The notes: generated from the sequence alone by a model not told the origin. Counted from the first letter of the stretch, positions 37,029 to 46,509 are shown. The stretch: 64,000 nucleotides of DNA from Streptomyces fulvorobeus (GCF_013167895.1 NZ_BLWC01000001.1:4216001-4280000), one strand, 5' to 3'. Translations and numbers: made by a program.

Positions 37029-38171
37029 GTGAGTTCCCCAGATCCGCAGGTTCGCGCAGCGCGAAACCTGGCCGACCCCTCGTCCGAGAGCAAGCCCGAG
37101 AAGAACCGCTCCAGGAACCGGGGCCCCGTCGTCGCGGTCACCGGTGCGGCGAGCGGCGTCGGTGAGCTCCTCACCGCCCATCTCGTCGCATCCGACGAGA
37201 TCAAGCAGGTCATCGCCATCGACGAACGCCGGGGCGACGTCCCTGGGGCGACCTGGCACATCCTGGACGTACGCGACCCCGCCATCGCCGAGAAGCTCCG
37301 CGGCGCGGACGTCGTGGTGCACCTCGCGCTCGACCTCGACCTGGAGACCGACCCCGCCGCCCGTACGGCGTACAACGTGCGCGGTACCCAGACGGTGCTG
37401 ACGGCCGCCGCCGCGGCAGGTGTCCACCGGGTCGTGCTGTGCACATCGGCGATGGTCTACGGGGCCCTCCCGGACAACGACGTCCCGCTCTCCGAGGACG
37501 CCGAACTGCGCGCCACGGCGGAGGCCACCGGGGTCGGGGACCTGCTGGAGATCGAACGCCTGGGCCGGCGGGCACCGCGCGCCCACCCCGGGCTCAACGT
37601 CACCGTCGTGCGGCCGACCGTCCTGGTCGGCGGTACGGACACGGCACTGACCCGGTACTTCGAGTCGCCGCGCCTCCTGGTGGTCGCCGGCTCGCGTCCC
37701 ACCTGGCAGTTCTGCCATGTCGACGACCTGGTGACGGCTCTGGAGTACGCCGCTCTGGAGAAGATCGAGGGAGACTTCGCCGTCGGCTGCGACGGGTGGC
37801 TGGAGCAGCAGGAGGTGGAGGAGCTCAGCGGCGTACGCCGTATGGAGCTCCCCTCGGCCGTGGCGCTCGGCGCGGCGGCGCGGCTCCACCGCATCGGCCT
37901 CACGCCCTCCCCGGCGGGCGACCTCGCCTACACGATGCACCCCTGGGTGGTCAGCGTGAGCCGGCTGCACGACGCGGGCTGGCGGCCCAAGTGGAGGAAC
38001 GAGGAGGTGCTCGGAGCGCTCCTGGAGGAGGTGGAGGGCCGGCACACGCTCGCCGGGCGCCGGCTCGGGCGCAAGGACGCCACGGCGGCCGGCGCGGCCG
38101 GCGCGACCGTCGCCCTGCTCGGCACCGCGGCCCTGGTCCGGCGCGCCCGCAAGGCACGCCGCCGCATCTAG
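37029..38171 (+). CDS. NAD-dependent epimerase/dehydratase (extended SDR) with C-terminal membrane anchor
   Basis: 380 residues from a GTG. The nucleotide loop is VTGAASGVGELL, and CTSAMVYGALPDND gives the SDR Ser/Tyr region. However, the usual YxxxK is replaced in this stretch (the residues after it read VGDLLEIERLGRR), so catalysis is uncertain. The C-terminus (AAGAAGATVALLGTAALVRR) is a single hydrophobic segment with a basic end, a likely membrane anchor. Possibly a sugar-nucleotide or sterol-type reductase relative; substrate unknown. Confidence 0.8.
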   Translation: MSSPDPQVRAARNLADPSSESKPEKNRSRNRGPVVAVTGAASGVGELLTAHLVASDEIKQVIAIDERRGDVPGATWHILDVRDPAIAEKLRGADVVVHLALDLDLETDPAARTAYNVRGTQTVLTAAAAAGVHRVVLCTSAMVYGALPDNDVPLSEDAELRATAEATGVGDLLEIERLGRRAPRAHPGLNVTVVRPTVLVGGTDTALTRYFESPRLLVVAGSRPTWQFCHVDDLVTALEYAALEKIEGDFAVGCDGWLEQQEVEELSGVRRMELPSAVALGAAARLHRIGLTPSPAGDLAYTMHPWVVSVSRLHDAGWRPKWRNEEVLGALLEEVEGRHTLAGRRLGRKDATAAGAAGATVALLGTAALVRRARKARRRI

Positions 38172-38270
38172 GGCTCGGGGACGGCCTGTAGGAGGCTCCA
38201 AGACGCCCTGCGGCCCGCCGGTCGAATGGGCTATTCCTTGATGTCAGTGCCGTGCGGCACGATGGACCCC

Positions 38271-38732
38271 ATGGCACGCACCCATGACCACCCCGGCGAG
38301 CAGGCGGCTCACGACCCCATCCGGCTGCTGGAGATCCGCGACACCCCGCTCTCCGTCGACGAGATCTTCCGTGCCGTGGGGGACGAGGCGGCGGGAGGCA
38401 TCGCGCTGTTCGTCGGCACGGTGCGCAACCACGACGAAGGGCAGGACGTCGGAGCCCTCGGCTACTCCTGCCATCCCTCGGCCCAGGACGAGATGCGGAA
38501 GGTGGCCGAGAAGGTCGTTGCCGAGTTCCCCGTCCGGGCACTGGCCGCCGTCCACCGAGTGGGTGAACTGGCGGTGGGCGATCTGGCGGTGGTCGTCGCC
38601 GTCTCCTGTGCCCACCGGGGGGAGGCGTTCGACGCCTGCCGGAAGCTGATCGACGACCTCAAGCACCAGGTTCCGATCTGGAAGCACCAGCGCTTCTCGG
38701 ACGGCACGGAGGAGTGGGTGGGAGCCTGCTGA
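38271..38732 (+). CDS. moaE: Molybdopterin synthase large subunit MoaE
   Basis: 153 residues. Typical MoaE signatures: GGIALFVGTVRNHDEGQDVG, LGYSCHPSAQDEMRKV, AAVHRVGELAVGDLAVVVAV, HRGEAFDACRKLIDDLK and the C-terminal VPIWKHQRFSDGTEEWVG with the catalytic Lys. With a MoaD thiocarboxylate it adds two sulfurs to cyclic pyranopterin monophosphate. MoeZ, encoded at the left of the window, is the expected activator of MoaD; moaD itself is not in the window. The ATG at 38271 matches family length. Confidence 0.93.
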   Translation: MARTHDHPGEQAAHDPIRLLEIRDTPLSVDEIFRAVGDEAAGGIALFVGTVRNHDEGQDVGALGYSCHPSAQDEMRKVAEKVVAEFPVRALAAVHRVGELAVGDLAVVVAVSCAHRGEAFDACRKLIDDLKHQVPIWKHQRFSDGTEEWVGAC

Positions 38733-38861
38733 GCGCAAACCGGACGGGGAAGGATCAGCCCCGATTTGCGTAACCGCCCCCCTGCCGTGAGCGTTGGCCT
38801 TTCCGGATCGCTAATCTGCTGATCGGCCGCATGCGGCCACTCACTGGGTAGGGAGGTCGTC

Positions 38862-39032
38862 ATGGCGGCACTCGCTTGGTTGCTGATTCCACTCTTCGCT
38901 GCTGTCGGAGCTGCGATATGGGGAAGCTGGGCCGCGCGCAATCGCACGATCGGTGACGTCTCCGAACTCGCCGGCTACGCACGGTTCCGCGACGCGATGG
39001 AGAAATCGCACTCCGGCTCCGACGCCGCATGA
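38862..39032 (+). CDS. Small single-pass membrane protein
   Basis: 56 codons beginning MAALAWLLIPLFAAVGAAIW, one hydrophobic segment, then a basic stop-transfer (GSWAARNRT) and a short cytosolic tail. A strong ribosome site (gggagg, 38851-38856) precedes the ATG at normal spacing, supporting a real gene. No family name known to me. It lies between moaE and the PDZ protease and may belong to the same transcript. Confidence 0.7.
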   Translation: MAALAWLLIPLFAAVGAAIWGSWAARNRTIGDVSELAGYARFRDAMEKSHSGSDAA

Positions 39033-39132
39033 CTCGGCGTCCCGCCGCGTGACGCAGCCCGCCGCCCGTCGGCGTGCTCGTACGGACCGGCCCCGACGGT
39101 GCACTGAGAGGCCATTCCCGTACTGTCGTTCC

Positions 39133-40221
39133 ATGCCACGCCGCACCGCGACGATGCTCGCCTCCACCCTGATCCTCATCGCGCTGCTCTGCGCAGGCGT
39201 GCTGATTCCCGTGGGGTACTCCGAGATGTCCCCGGGGCCGACCGTGAACACGCTGGGTGACGCACGGGGCGAGCCCGTCCTGCGGATCAGCGGTCGCAAG
39301 ACATACCCCACCAAGGGGAATCTGAACATGACGACGGTCCGCGTCACCGGTGCGGACTATGAGATGAACATCGTCGAGGCGGTCTACGGCTGGCTGGCCC
39401 ACGACAGCGTGGTGGTACCGCACGACACCCTCTACCCGGACGGCAAGACGGAAGAGGAGTCGACGCAGGAGAACGCCGAGGAGTTCAGCCAGTCCCAGGA
39501 GAGCGCCAAGGTGGCCGCCCTGGAGGAGCTGGACATCCCCGTCTCCTCCCGGATCGTGGTGTCCACGGTCATCAAGGGCAGCCCCGCCCAGGGGAAGCTG
39601 CACGCGGGTGACGTGATCAAGGCGGTCGACGGCGCGCCCGTCAAGGAGCCCCAGGACGTCGCCGCGCACGTCACCAGGCACAAGCCGGGCGAGGACGTGG
39701 CCTTCACCATCGTCCCGGCCAAGGAGGCGGCCGCAGCCGAGAAGGCGGGCAGGCAGCCCCGGTCCACCCGGAAGATCGTCATCACCACGGAGAAGGCCCC
39801 GAAGGAGAACCGGGCGATCGTCGGCATCCGGGCCGGGACGGACCACACGTTCCCGTTCGAGATCGACATCGAGCTCGCCGACGTGGGCGGCCCCAGCGCC
39901 GGCCTGATGTTCTCCCTGGGCATCATCGACAAACTGACGCCAGGGAGCCTGGCGGGTGGCACGTTCGTCGCCGGCACCGGCACGATCGACGACGAGGGCA
40001 CGGTCGGACCGATCGGCGGCATCAGCATGAAGCTGGTCGGCGCGCGCGACGCGGGTGCCCGGTACTTCCTGACTCCCGACGACAACTGCGCCGCCGCCAC
40101 CTCCGACATCCCCAGCGGTCTCACGCTGGTGCGGGTGAAGACCCTCGACGACGCCCGGAAGTCGCTCGACAGGATCCGGGCGGGGGACACCGCCGGCCTG
40201 CCGAGCTGCTCGGCAGGCTGA
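39133..40221 (+). CDS. Membrane-anchored PDZ / Lon-like (S16) serine protease
   Basis: 362 residues. One N-terminal membrane segment (LASTLILIALLCAGVLIPVG), an extracytoplasmic PDZ domain (VVSTVIKGSPAQGKLHAGDV), then a Lon-type protease domain with catalytic Ser in VGGPSAGLMFSLG and catalytic Lys in GGISMKLVGARDAGA. This is the YlbL/Rv3194c type, a Ser-Lys dyad protease without an ATPase domain; in Bacillus the relative degrades a cell-division inhibitor. Position before UPF0182 matches mycobacteria. The ATG at 39133 begins the signal anchor. Confidence 0.92.
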   Translation: MPRRTATMLASTLILIALLCAGVLIPVGYSEMSPGPTVNTLGDARGEPVLRISGRKTYPTKGNLNMTTVRVTGADYEMNIVEAVYGWLAHDSVVVPHDTLYPDGKTEEESTQENAEEFSQSQESAKVAALEELDIPVSSRIVVSTVIKGSPAQGKLHAGDVIKAVDGAPVKEPQDVAAHVTRHKPGEDVAFTIVPAKEAAAAEKAGRQPRSTRKIVITTEKAPKENRAIVGIRAGTDHTFPFEIDIELADVGGPSAGLMFSLGIIDKLTPGSLAGGTFVAGTGTIDDEGTVGPIGGISMKLVGARDAGARYFLTPDDNCAAATSDIPSGLTLVRVKTLDDARKSLDRIRAGDTAGLPSCSAG

Positions 40222-40225
40222 CGCC

Positions 40226-40253
40226 CGCCGCTCCGGGAGCTCCCGGAGCGGCG
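40226..40253. terminator. Bidirectional terminator between convergent protease and PPA1309 genes
   Basis: A perfect 28-bp palindrome (arm cgccgctccgggag) centred between convergent stops. Confidence 0.75.
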
Positions 40254-40269
40254 GGGCGAGGACCGGTGG

Positions 40270-40830
40270 TCAGGACTCGAAGGTGGCGGCGAGCGCCTCG
40301 GCCAGCCCGGGAACGAGCCCGGCGCCGGTCAGCACCTCGGTGGGGGAGTCCTTCTCCCGCAGCCGTACGGCCGAGTCCCGTGAACCGTCGCGCAGGACGG
40401 CGACCGTCATCCGGACCTCCTGCCGGTCCGGGTGCTCGGCGACCCACTTGGTCAGCTGGGCATCACTCAGCCCTTCGGGTACGGAAGCCTCGGCGGACGG
40501 CGGCAGCATCAGCCGCTCCACCGTCATCGCACACCCGACCACCGCGTCGGGCCAGGCGATGGTGGCGAGGAACTCGTCCAGCGCGGTGCCCGCGGGGAGT
40601 TCGTCCTGCTCGACGGGGGTGAGGGCCGCGGCCGTGGAACCGGTGTCGTCCAGACCGAGCTGGGCGGCGAGGCCGGGCTCCTTGACGCGCAGGCCGGCGG
40701 TGTCGACCAGGGCGAAGAGCCGGGCCGGCTGGTCCCAGCCGAGGTTGGCGGCGTAGGCGTCGATTTCGAGTACGGCGACAGTGAGGGGGCTCGCGGCCAT
40801 CGGGGGGCCGGAGGGGGAAACGTTGGGCAT
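40270..40830 (-). CDS. PPA1309-family protein
   Basis: 186 residues. Features: LTVAVLEIDAYAANLGWDQP, RLFALVDTAGL, DEFLATIAWPDAVVGCAMTV and RREKD-type ends typical of the actinobacterial PPA1309 family. It is usually encoded beside the PDZ protease or UPF0182 gene, as here. Cytosolic, no catalytic motif recognised, function unknown. ATG at 40830 chosen (MPNVSPSG); another ATG three codons upstream is equally possible. Divergent from UPF0182. Confidence 0.8.
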   Translation of the reverse strand: MPNVSPSGPPMAASPLTVAVLEIDAYAANLGWDQPARLFALVDTAGLRVKEPGLAAQLGLDDTGSTAAALTPVEQDELPAGTALDEFLATIAWPDAVVGCAMTVERLMLPPSAEASVPEGLSDAQLTKWVAEHPDRQEVRMTVAVLRDGSRDSAVRLREKDSPTEVLTGAGLVPGLAEALAATFES

Positions 40831-40967
40831 ACCCAACATCCTGCCTCCTTCCGCCCCGGTAACGGGAACTAGGTAAAGCCTCAGTAAGTTGCATAGGTGG
40901 GCTCTACGATCGCGTGGGCCTGCTCCACACGACCGCGAACTTCGAGGTGCGCACGTTGGCTTTCCAG

Positions 40968-43940
40968 ATGCCGGACCGCGGCGGAGGCCCGACCGGGCCA
41001 CGGATCAGAGTCGGCCGCCCGTCCCGGCGCGTCCGTACCCTGCTCATGACACTGGCTGTCCTGGCGGTTCTCGCCATGGCCTTCGTCATGTTCGCGGGGT
41101 TCTGGACGGACTGGCTCTGGTACAGGTCGGTCGAGTATTCATCCGTCTTCACCACCACTCTGTGGACCAAGATCGGACTGTTCCTCGTCTTCGGACTGCT
41201 GATGGCGGTCGCCGTCGGCGTGAACATCTGGCTCGCGCACCGGCTCCGGCCGCCGCTGAGCGCGATGTCACTGGAACAGCAGAGCCTGGACCGCTACCGG
41301 ATGAGCGTCGCCCCGTACAAGAAGTGGGTGCTGCTCGCGATCACCGCTCTCGTAGGGCTGATCGCCGGGGCGTCCGCCTCGGGCCAGTGGCGTACCTGGC
41401 TGATGTATGTCAACGGCGTCGCCTTCGGCCAGAAGGACCCCCAGTTCAAGCTGGACGTCGCCTTCTACGCCTTCGACCTCCCGTGGTACCGCTTCATGCT
41501 CGGCTTCGGTTTCGCGGCGGCCGTGCTGTCGCTGATCGCCGCCGCGCTGACGCACTACCTGTACGGCGGACTGCGGATCACCAGCCCCGGCGCACGGGCG
41601 ACCGCCGCGGCCACCGGGCACCTCTCGGTGCTGCTGGGCCTCTTCGTCTCGCTGAAGGCAGTGGCGTACTGGCTCGACCGGTACGGACTGGCGGTGAAGT
41701 CGAGTGACTTCAAGGCCACCGACAACTGGACGGGCCTGCGGTACGTCGACGCGAACGCCTACCTGCCGGCGAAGACGATCCTCTTCTGCATCGCCGCGAT
41801 CTGTGCCGTGCTGTTCTTCGCGACACTGTGGCGCCGCACCTGGCAGCTGCCCGTGATCGGCTTCGGTCTGATGGTGCTCTCGGCGATCCTGATCGGCGGG
41901 CTCTACCCGGCGATCGTGCAGAAGTTCCAGGTCGAGCCGAACGAGCAGGCCAAGGAGGCGCCGTTCATCGCGAAGAACATCGATGCCACACGCGACGCGT
42001 ACGACATCGATGACGCGCAGGTCGACGACTACACGGGCAAGAGCACGGAGACCGACGACGCCAAGCTGCGCACCGACGCCGACGCGGCGGCCAGTTACCG
42101 GGTGATGGACCCGAACGTCGTCTCCCCTGCCTTCCAGCAGCTCCAGCAGAAGAGGAACTACTACCAGTTCCCCAAGACGCTGGACGTGGACCGCTACAAG
42201 GACCCCGACGGCAAGGAGCAGGACACCGTCATCGGTCTCCGGGAGCTCAACGTCGAGGGTCTGCCCAAGCGGAACTGGATCAACGACCACTTCACGTACA
42301 CCCACGGCTACGGCGCGATCGCGGCCCGCGGGACCACGACGGGCACGAACCCGGGAGGCTCCCCGGACTTCACCGAGGCGGGGCTGCCGTCCAGCGGTCA
42401 GCTCGGCACGTACGAGCAGCGGATCTACTACGGCGAGAAGACCACGCAGTACTCCATCGTCGGCGGGCCCCAGAAGGAGCTCGACTACGAGGAGGACGGC
42501 GAGAAGACGACGAGCTACAAGGGCGACAGCGGTGTCAGCCTCGCCAACGCCTTCAACCGCGCCGCCTACGCCGTGTCGTTCAGCGAGCCGCAGATCCTGT
42601 ACTCGGGAGCGATCGGCGAGGGTTCGCGGGTCCTGTACAACCGCACGCCCAAGGAGCGCGTCGAAGCGGTGGCCCCCTGGCTGACCATCGACGGGGACGC
42701 CTACCCGGCGGTCGTCGACGGCCGCGTCCAGTGGGTCGTCGACGCCTACACCACGACCAACGGCTACCCGTACGCCTCGCGTACGACGCTGGGGGACACC
42801 ACGGCCGACTCGCTCACCACCAACCAGCGCGCGGTCGTCGCCCAGCAGAACCAGGTCAACTACATCCGCAACTCGGTCAAGGCCACCGTCGACGCCTACG
42901 ACGGCAAGGTCAGGCTCTACGAGTGGGACACCAAGGACCCGGTCCTCAAGACCTGGCGCAAGGCGTTCCCGGGGACCGTGAAGTCCCGTGGGGACATCCC
43001 CACCGAGCTGATGGACCATCTGCGGTACCCGCAGGACCTCTTCAAGGTCCAGCGGGAGCTGCTGACGCGCTACCACGTCGAGGACCCCGCCCAGTTCTAC
43101 AGCGGGAGTGACGCGTGGCAGGTGCCGGACGACCCCACCAACAAGGAGCCCGGGGCTGTTCCGCCGTACTACCTGAGCATGAGGATGCCGGGTCAGGACG
43201 CGCAGAAGTTCTCGCTGACCACGACGTTCACCCCGAAGGGGCGGCCCGACCTCGGGGCGTTCATGGCGGTCGACGCCGACGCGGCCAGCAAGGACTACGG
43301 CACCATGAGGCTGCTGAGAGTCACCACCACGGTGAAGGGGCCTGGCCAGGTACAGAGTGAGCTCAACGGCAACGACGACGTCGCCGAGTTCGTGAGGAAC
43401 CTCAAGGGCACCGACTCCGACATCGAGTACGGCAATCTGCTGACCGTGCCGCTCGCCGGCGGGTTCCTCTACATCGAACCGGTCTACACGCGCGGCGGCA
43501 CGCAGAACTACCCGCTGCTGCGCAAGGTGGCCGCGTCGTACGGGTCGAAGATCGTCTTCGAGAACAGCCTCGGTGAGGCGCTCAACGCGGTATTCGGGGT
43601 CGAGGACACCGGCCCGGTGGAGCCCACGGAACCCCCGGGCGACACCACGGAGCCTCCGGCGACCGGGGACGCCGCGCTGAAGAAGGCCATCGCGGACGCC
43701 CAGAAGGCGTACACCGAGGGCGAGGCGGCCCTGCGGAAGCAGGACTGGACCGCCTACGGCACGGCGCAGGCCGAGCTGGAGGACGCCCTGCGCAGGGCGG
43801 CCGCGGCTCAGCCCAAGCAGGGCAGTGGTGCGGGCGGCGGCGCGGCGGCGGAGAAGCCGGAAGGCGGCGACAAGCCGGCCGGCGGCGCGGACAAGGCCAC
43901 TGACGAGGCCGGCGACAAGGGCACTGACCAGGGAAGCTGA
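40968..43940 (+). CDS. UPF0182 family large membrane protein
   Basis: About 990 residues. Seven hydrophobic segments in the first third (LLMTLAVLAVLAMAFVMFAG, IGLFLVFGLLMAVAVG and others). A long extracytoplasmic domain follows with family motifs YQFPKTLDVDRY, FTYTHGYGAIAA, YYGEKTTQYSIVGG and LRYPQDLFKVQRELL. The end is acidic/Gly-rich and low-complexity. Function unknown although nearly universal in Actinobacteria. Start uncertain: ATG 40968, or TTG 40956, which has gaggtg 7 nt upstream and the same frame. The orthologous gene follows the PDZ protease in mycobacteria. Confidence 0.9.
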   Translation: MPDRGGGPTGPRIRVGRPSRRVRTLLMTLAVLAVLAMAFVMFAGFWTDWLWYRSVEYSSVFTTTLWTKIGLFLVFGLLMAVAVGVNIWLAHRLRPPLSAMSLEQQSLDRYRMSVAPYKKWVLLAITALVGLIAGASASGQWRTWLMYVNGVAFGQKDPQFKLDVAFYAFDLPWYRFMLGFGFAAAVLSLIAAALTHYLYGGLRITSPGARATAAATGHLSVLLGLFVSLKAVAYWLDRYGLAVKSSDFKATDNWTGLRYVDANAYLPAKTILFCIAAICAVLFFATLWRRTWQLPVIGFGLMVLSAILIGGLYPAIVQKFQVEPNEQAKEAPFIAKNIDATRDAYDIDDAQVDDYTGKSTETDDAKLRTDADAAASYRVMDPNVVSPAFQQLQQKRNYYQFPKTLDVDRYKDPDGKEQDTVIGLRELNVEGLPKRNWINDHFTYTHGYGAIAARGTTTGTNPGGSPDFTEAGLPSSGQLGTYEQRIYYGEKTTQYSIVGGPQKELDYEEDGEKTTSYKGDSGVSLANAFNRAAYAVSFSEPQILYSGAIGEGSRVLYNRTPKERVEAVAPWLTIDGDAYPAVVDGRVQWVVDAYTTTNGYPYASRTTLGDTTADSLTTNQRAVVAQQNQVNYIRNSVKATVDAYDGKVRLYEWDTKDPVLKTWRKAFPGTVKSRGDIPTELMDHLRYPQDLFKVQRELLTRYHVEDPAQFYSGSDAWQVPDDPTNKEPGAVPPYYLSMRMPGQDAQKFSLTTTFTPKGRPDLGAFMAVDADAASKDYGTMRLLRVTTTVKGPGQVQSELNGNDDVAEFVRNLKGTDSDIEYGNLLTVPLAGGFLYIEPVYTRGGTQNYPLLRKVAASYGSKIVFENSLGEALNAVFGVEDTGPVEPTEPPGDTTEPPATGDAALKKAIADAQKAYTEGEAALRKQDWTAYGTAQAELEDALRRAAAAQPKQGSGAGGGAAAEKPEGGDKPAGGADKATDEAGDKGTDQGS

Positions 43941-43982
43941 GAGAACCCACCCCCGCGTCGTGGTACTGTTTGAACACAACGA

Positions 43983-44056
43983 CGCGGGGTGGAGCAGCTC
44001 GGTAGCTCGCTGGGCTCATAACCCAGAGGTCGCAGGTTCAAATCCTGTCCCCGCTA
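43983..44056 (+). tRNA. Initiator tRNA-fMet (CAT), copy 1
   Basis: 74-nt cloverleaf: acceptor gcggggt, D loop agctcggtagct, anticodon arm ctgggctcataacccag with anticodon CAT, and T arm gcaggttcaaatcctgt. The unpaired first C against position 72 and the three GG-C pairs (GGG/CCC) at the base of the anticodon stem mark an initiator tRNA. The 3' CCA is not encoded. An intrinsic terminator follows 8 nt later. Confidence 0.95.
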
Positions 44057-44064
44057 CTGAAAAC

Positions 44065-44100
44065 ACAAAGGCCCGAATCCAACAGGATTCGGGCCTTTGT
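44065..44100 (+). terminator. Terminator of the first initiator tRNA
   Basis: 16-bp perfect stem acaaaggcccgaatcc / ggattcgggcctttgt with a 4-nt loop. Confidence 0.85.
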
Positions 44101-44267
44101 CATGTTGTCAGTCTTTCCGGCGCCATCCGCGTGAAGTGCGGTTTGCGGGGCACGAGTTGAGCAGAGGCGTGTTTGACTTGTCTCTCTGTGGGCATGTCGA
44201 CAAAGCGCTGAAGTGACCTCACTGGCCGCGATATTCCAGGTGTACGCGGGTTACAGGTGGTGGGACG

Positions 44268-46340
44268 ATGGTATTTATGGGGGACAGGGCAACTCTGTTG
44301 GAGACAGGGCGGTTTGTGCAGCGGCGCGTCCAGAAGACGGAAAGCATGACGGATGCGGCTTTTGCCGTCGCCATCGCCGAGACCACCGACGCCACCTGCG
44401 CAGCCGACACCACCCACGCCGCCGAGGCCGCGGACGGCGTCGAGACCGAAGCGCGGCACCGCCGCGCCGCCGACGCCGGTGATGTCACCTCGATGAGTGT
44501 CCTCGGCGCGCTGCTGCTGCGCCGCGGTGACCTCGACGCCGCCGAAGGGTACCTGCGCGCGGCCACCGCCGAGGGCGACCGGGCCGCCGCCAACAACCTG
44601 GGTGTCCTGCTCCACCAGCGCGGATACGCGGACGAGGCGGCCGGATGGTGGCGGATCGCCGCCGTCGCCGGTTCCGCCGCCGCCGCCCACGCCCTCGGCC
44701 GGCACTTCCGGGAGCGCGGCGACGAGCCGGGCGCCGAGTACTGGCTGCGTCAGTCCGCCGAGCAGGGCCACGCGCTGGGCGCCTACGCCCTGGCCGACCT
44801 GCTGGAGCACCGCAGCGACGTCGGCGCCGAGCGCTGGCTGCGCGCCGCCGCCGAGCAGGGGCACCGGGAGGCGGCGTACCGCCTGGCACGCACCCTGGAG
44901 CGGACGGCTCTCGCCGACCCGCACGGCGCCTTCGGCCTCGGCCGCGGTACGGGCTCCCGCCCCGCCGGCCGAGACGTGGACGCGCCCGCGCCTCTGGAGG
45001 CACCGGAGCCCACGGAGGTCCCGGGCGGCCCGCGCACGGGCACCGGCCACCGGGCCAGGACGGACGGCGGCAAGGCCGTCAGCGGACGCGGACGCGTCGA
45101 TGACGGCCCCGTCGCGGGCCCGGGACCCGGGCGCATGGGCGAGGCCGAGCAGTGGTACCGCCAGGCCGCCGCGCGCGGTCACCGGCGGGCGGCGCTGCAC
45201 CTGGGCGCCATCCTGGAGCAGCGCGGCGAGCTGAAGGAGGCGGGCCGGTGGTACCTCACCGCCGCCAAGGAGGGCGAGCCGCGCGCCGCGTGCGCGCTCG
45301 GCTTCCTGCTGCGCGACGCGGGCGACGAGGAGAGCGCGGCCGTGTGGTGGCTGCGTGCCGCCCAGGACGGTGACGGCAACGCCGCCAACGCCCTGGGCGC
45401 CCTGCACGCCGCCCGGGGTGAGCAGCAGACCGCCGAGCGCTGGTACCGCGCGGCTATGGACGCCGGTGACGTCAACGGCGCGTACAACCTCGGGCTGCTC
45501 TGCGCCGCCCAGGACCGCACGCCGCAGGCCGAGCAGTGGTACCGCCGTGCGGCCTACGCGGGGCACCGCGAGGCGGCCAACGCGCTGGCCGTGCTGCTGC
45601 TCCAGGCCGGGGACCACACCGGAGCGGAACCCTGGTTCTCCAAGGCGGCCGAGGCCGGAAGCGTGGACGCGGCCTTCAATCTGGGCATCCTGCACGCGGG
45701 GCGCGACGAGGACCGTACGGCGCTGGCCTGGTACCAGCGGGCCGCGGCGGCGGGGCACACCGACGCGTCCCTCCAGGTCGGCATGGCGCTGCTGCGGGAC
45801 GGCAAGAGCCAGGAGGCCGAGCGTCATCTGCGGTGCGCCGCCGGCGGGGGCAGCGCCGAGGCCGCCTTCCGGCTGGCCGGGGTGCTGGACGCCCGCCAGC
45901 CCCCGCCGGGACCTCCGGGGCTCGGCGAGCCGATGCCGGAGAAGACCGAGTGCGAGGAGTGGTACGAGCGGGCCGCCCAGCAGGGCCACCGTCGTGCTCA
46001 GGTGCGGGTCGGGATGCTCGCGGCCGCGCGCGGCGACATGGAGAGTGCCGCGCACTGGTACCGGGAGGCCGCCGAGTCGGGCAGCCGCAACGGCGCGTTC
46101 AACCTGGGGCTGCTGCTGGCGCGCGAGGGCAGTGAGCGGGAGGCGGCCCTGTGGTGGAGCCGCGCGGCGAACGAGGGGCACGGCAGGGCCGCGCTGCGCC
46201 TCGCCCTGCTCGCCGCCCGCCGCGGTGAGCTGACGGAGGGGCAGCGCTGGTGCGCGAGAGCGGTCGAGCTGGGGCCGGCCGAGGTGGCCGAGCGGGCCGC
46301 GCGGCTGCGGGACGCGCTGCACCAGGAACTGACCGCGTAG
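44268..46340 (+). CDS. Sel1/TPR-repeat protein
   Basis: 690 residues built almost wholly from ~36-residue Sel1-like repeats: phrases such as GDLDAAEGYLRAATAEGDRA, AEYWLRQSAEQGHALGAYAL and AEQWYRQAAARGHRRAALHL recur. An Ala/Thr-rich head and a Pro/Gly-rich insert near residues 215-280 split the solenoid into two blocks. No signal peptide or enzymatic domain. Sel1 solenoids are scaffolds for protein-protein contacts. The gene sits alone between two identical initiator tRNA genes. Starts ATG 44268 or 44277. Confidence 0.88.
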   Translation: MVFMGDRATLLETGRFVQRRVQKTESMTDAAFAVAIAETTDATCAADTTHAAEAADGVETEARHRRAADAGDVTSMSVLGALLLRRGDLDAAEGYLRAATAEGDRAAANNLGVLLHQRGYADEAAGWWRIAAVAGSAAAAHALGRHFRERGDEPGAEYWLRQSAEQGHALGAYALADLLEHRSDVGAERWLRAAAEQGHREAAYRLARTLERTALADPHGAFGLGRGTGSRPAGRDVDAPAPLEAPEPTEVPGGPRTGTGHRARTDGGKAVSGRGRVDDGPVAGPGPGRMGEAEQWYRQAAARGHRRAALHLGAILEQRGELKEAGRWYLTAAKEGEPRAACALGFLLRDAGDEESAAVWWLRAAQDGDGNAANALGALHAARGEQQTAERWYRAAMDAGDVNGAYNLGLLCAAQDRTPQAEQWYRRAAYAGHREAANALAVLLLQAGDHTGAEPWFSKAAEAGSVDAAFNLGILHAGRDEDRTALAWYQRAAAAGHTDASLQVGMALLRDGKSQEAERHLRCAAGGGSAEAAFRLAGVLDARQPPPGPPGLGEPMPEKTECEEWYERAAQQGHRRAQVRVGMLAAARGDMESAAHWYREAAESGSRNGAFNLGLLLAREGSEREAALWWSRAANEGHGRAALRLALLAARRGELTEGQRWCARAVELGPAEVAERAARLRDALHQELTA

Positions 46341-46430
46341 CGGGGCGGGGCCGTCCGGCGGGCGGCCCCGCTCGGCCGTCCGAATGAATTTGCGCTGGTC
46401 GGCGGGGCCACGTAGTGTTGCGTTCATCGA

Positions 46431-46504
46431 CGCGGGGTGGAGCAGCTCGGTAGCTCGCTGGGCTCATAACCCAGAGGTCGCAGGTTCAAATCCTGTCCCC
46501 GCTA
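46431..46504 (+). tRNA. Initiator tRNA-fMet (CAT), copy 2
   Basis: Identical 74-nt sequence to the copy 2.4 kb upstream, including the CAT anticodon, the GGG/CCC anticodon-stem pairs and the mismatched first base. CCA not encoded. Followed by its own terminator of different sequence, so the duplication covers the tRNA and only a few flanking bases. Confidence 0.95.
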
Positions 46505-46509
46505 CTGAA

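Noticed and set aside
41268..43979. 900-codon frame opposite UPF0182
   Set aside because: Antisense shadow of a high-GC gene; the + strand protein has clear family motifs.
44100..46427. Long reading frame opposite the Sel1-repeat gene
   Set aside because: Mirror of the strong codon bias of the real gene; the product is repetitive and starts and ends at meaningless positions.
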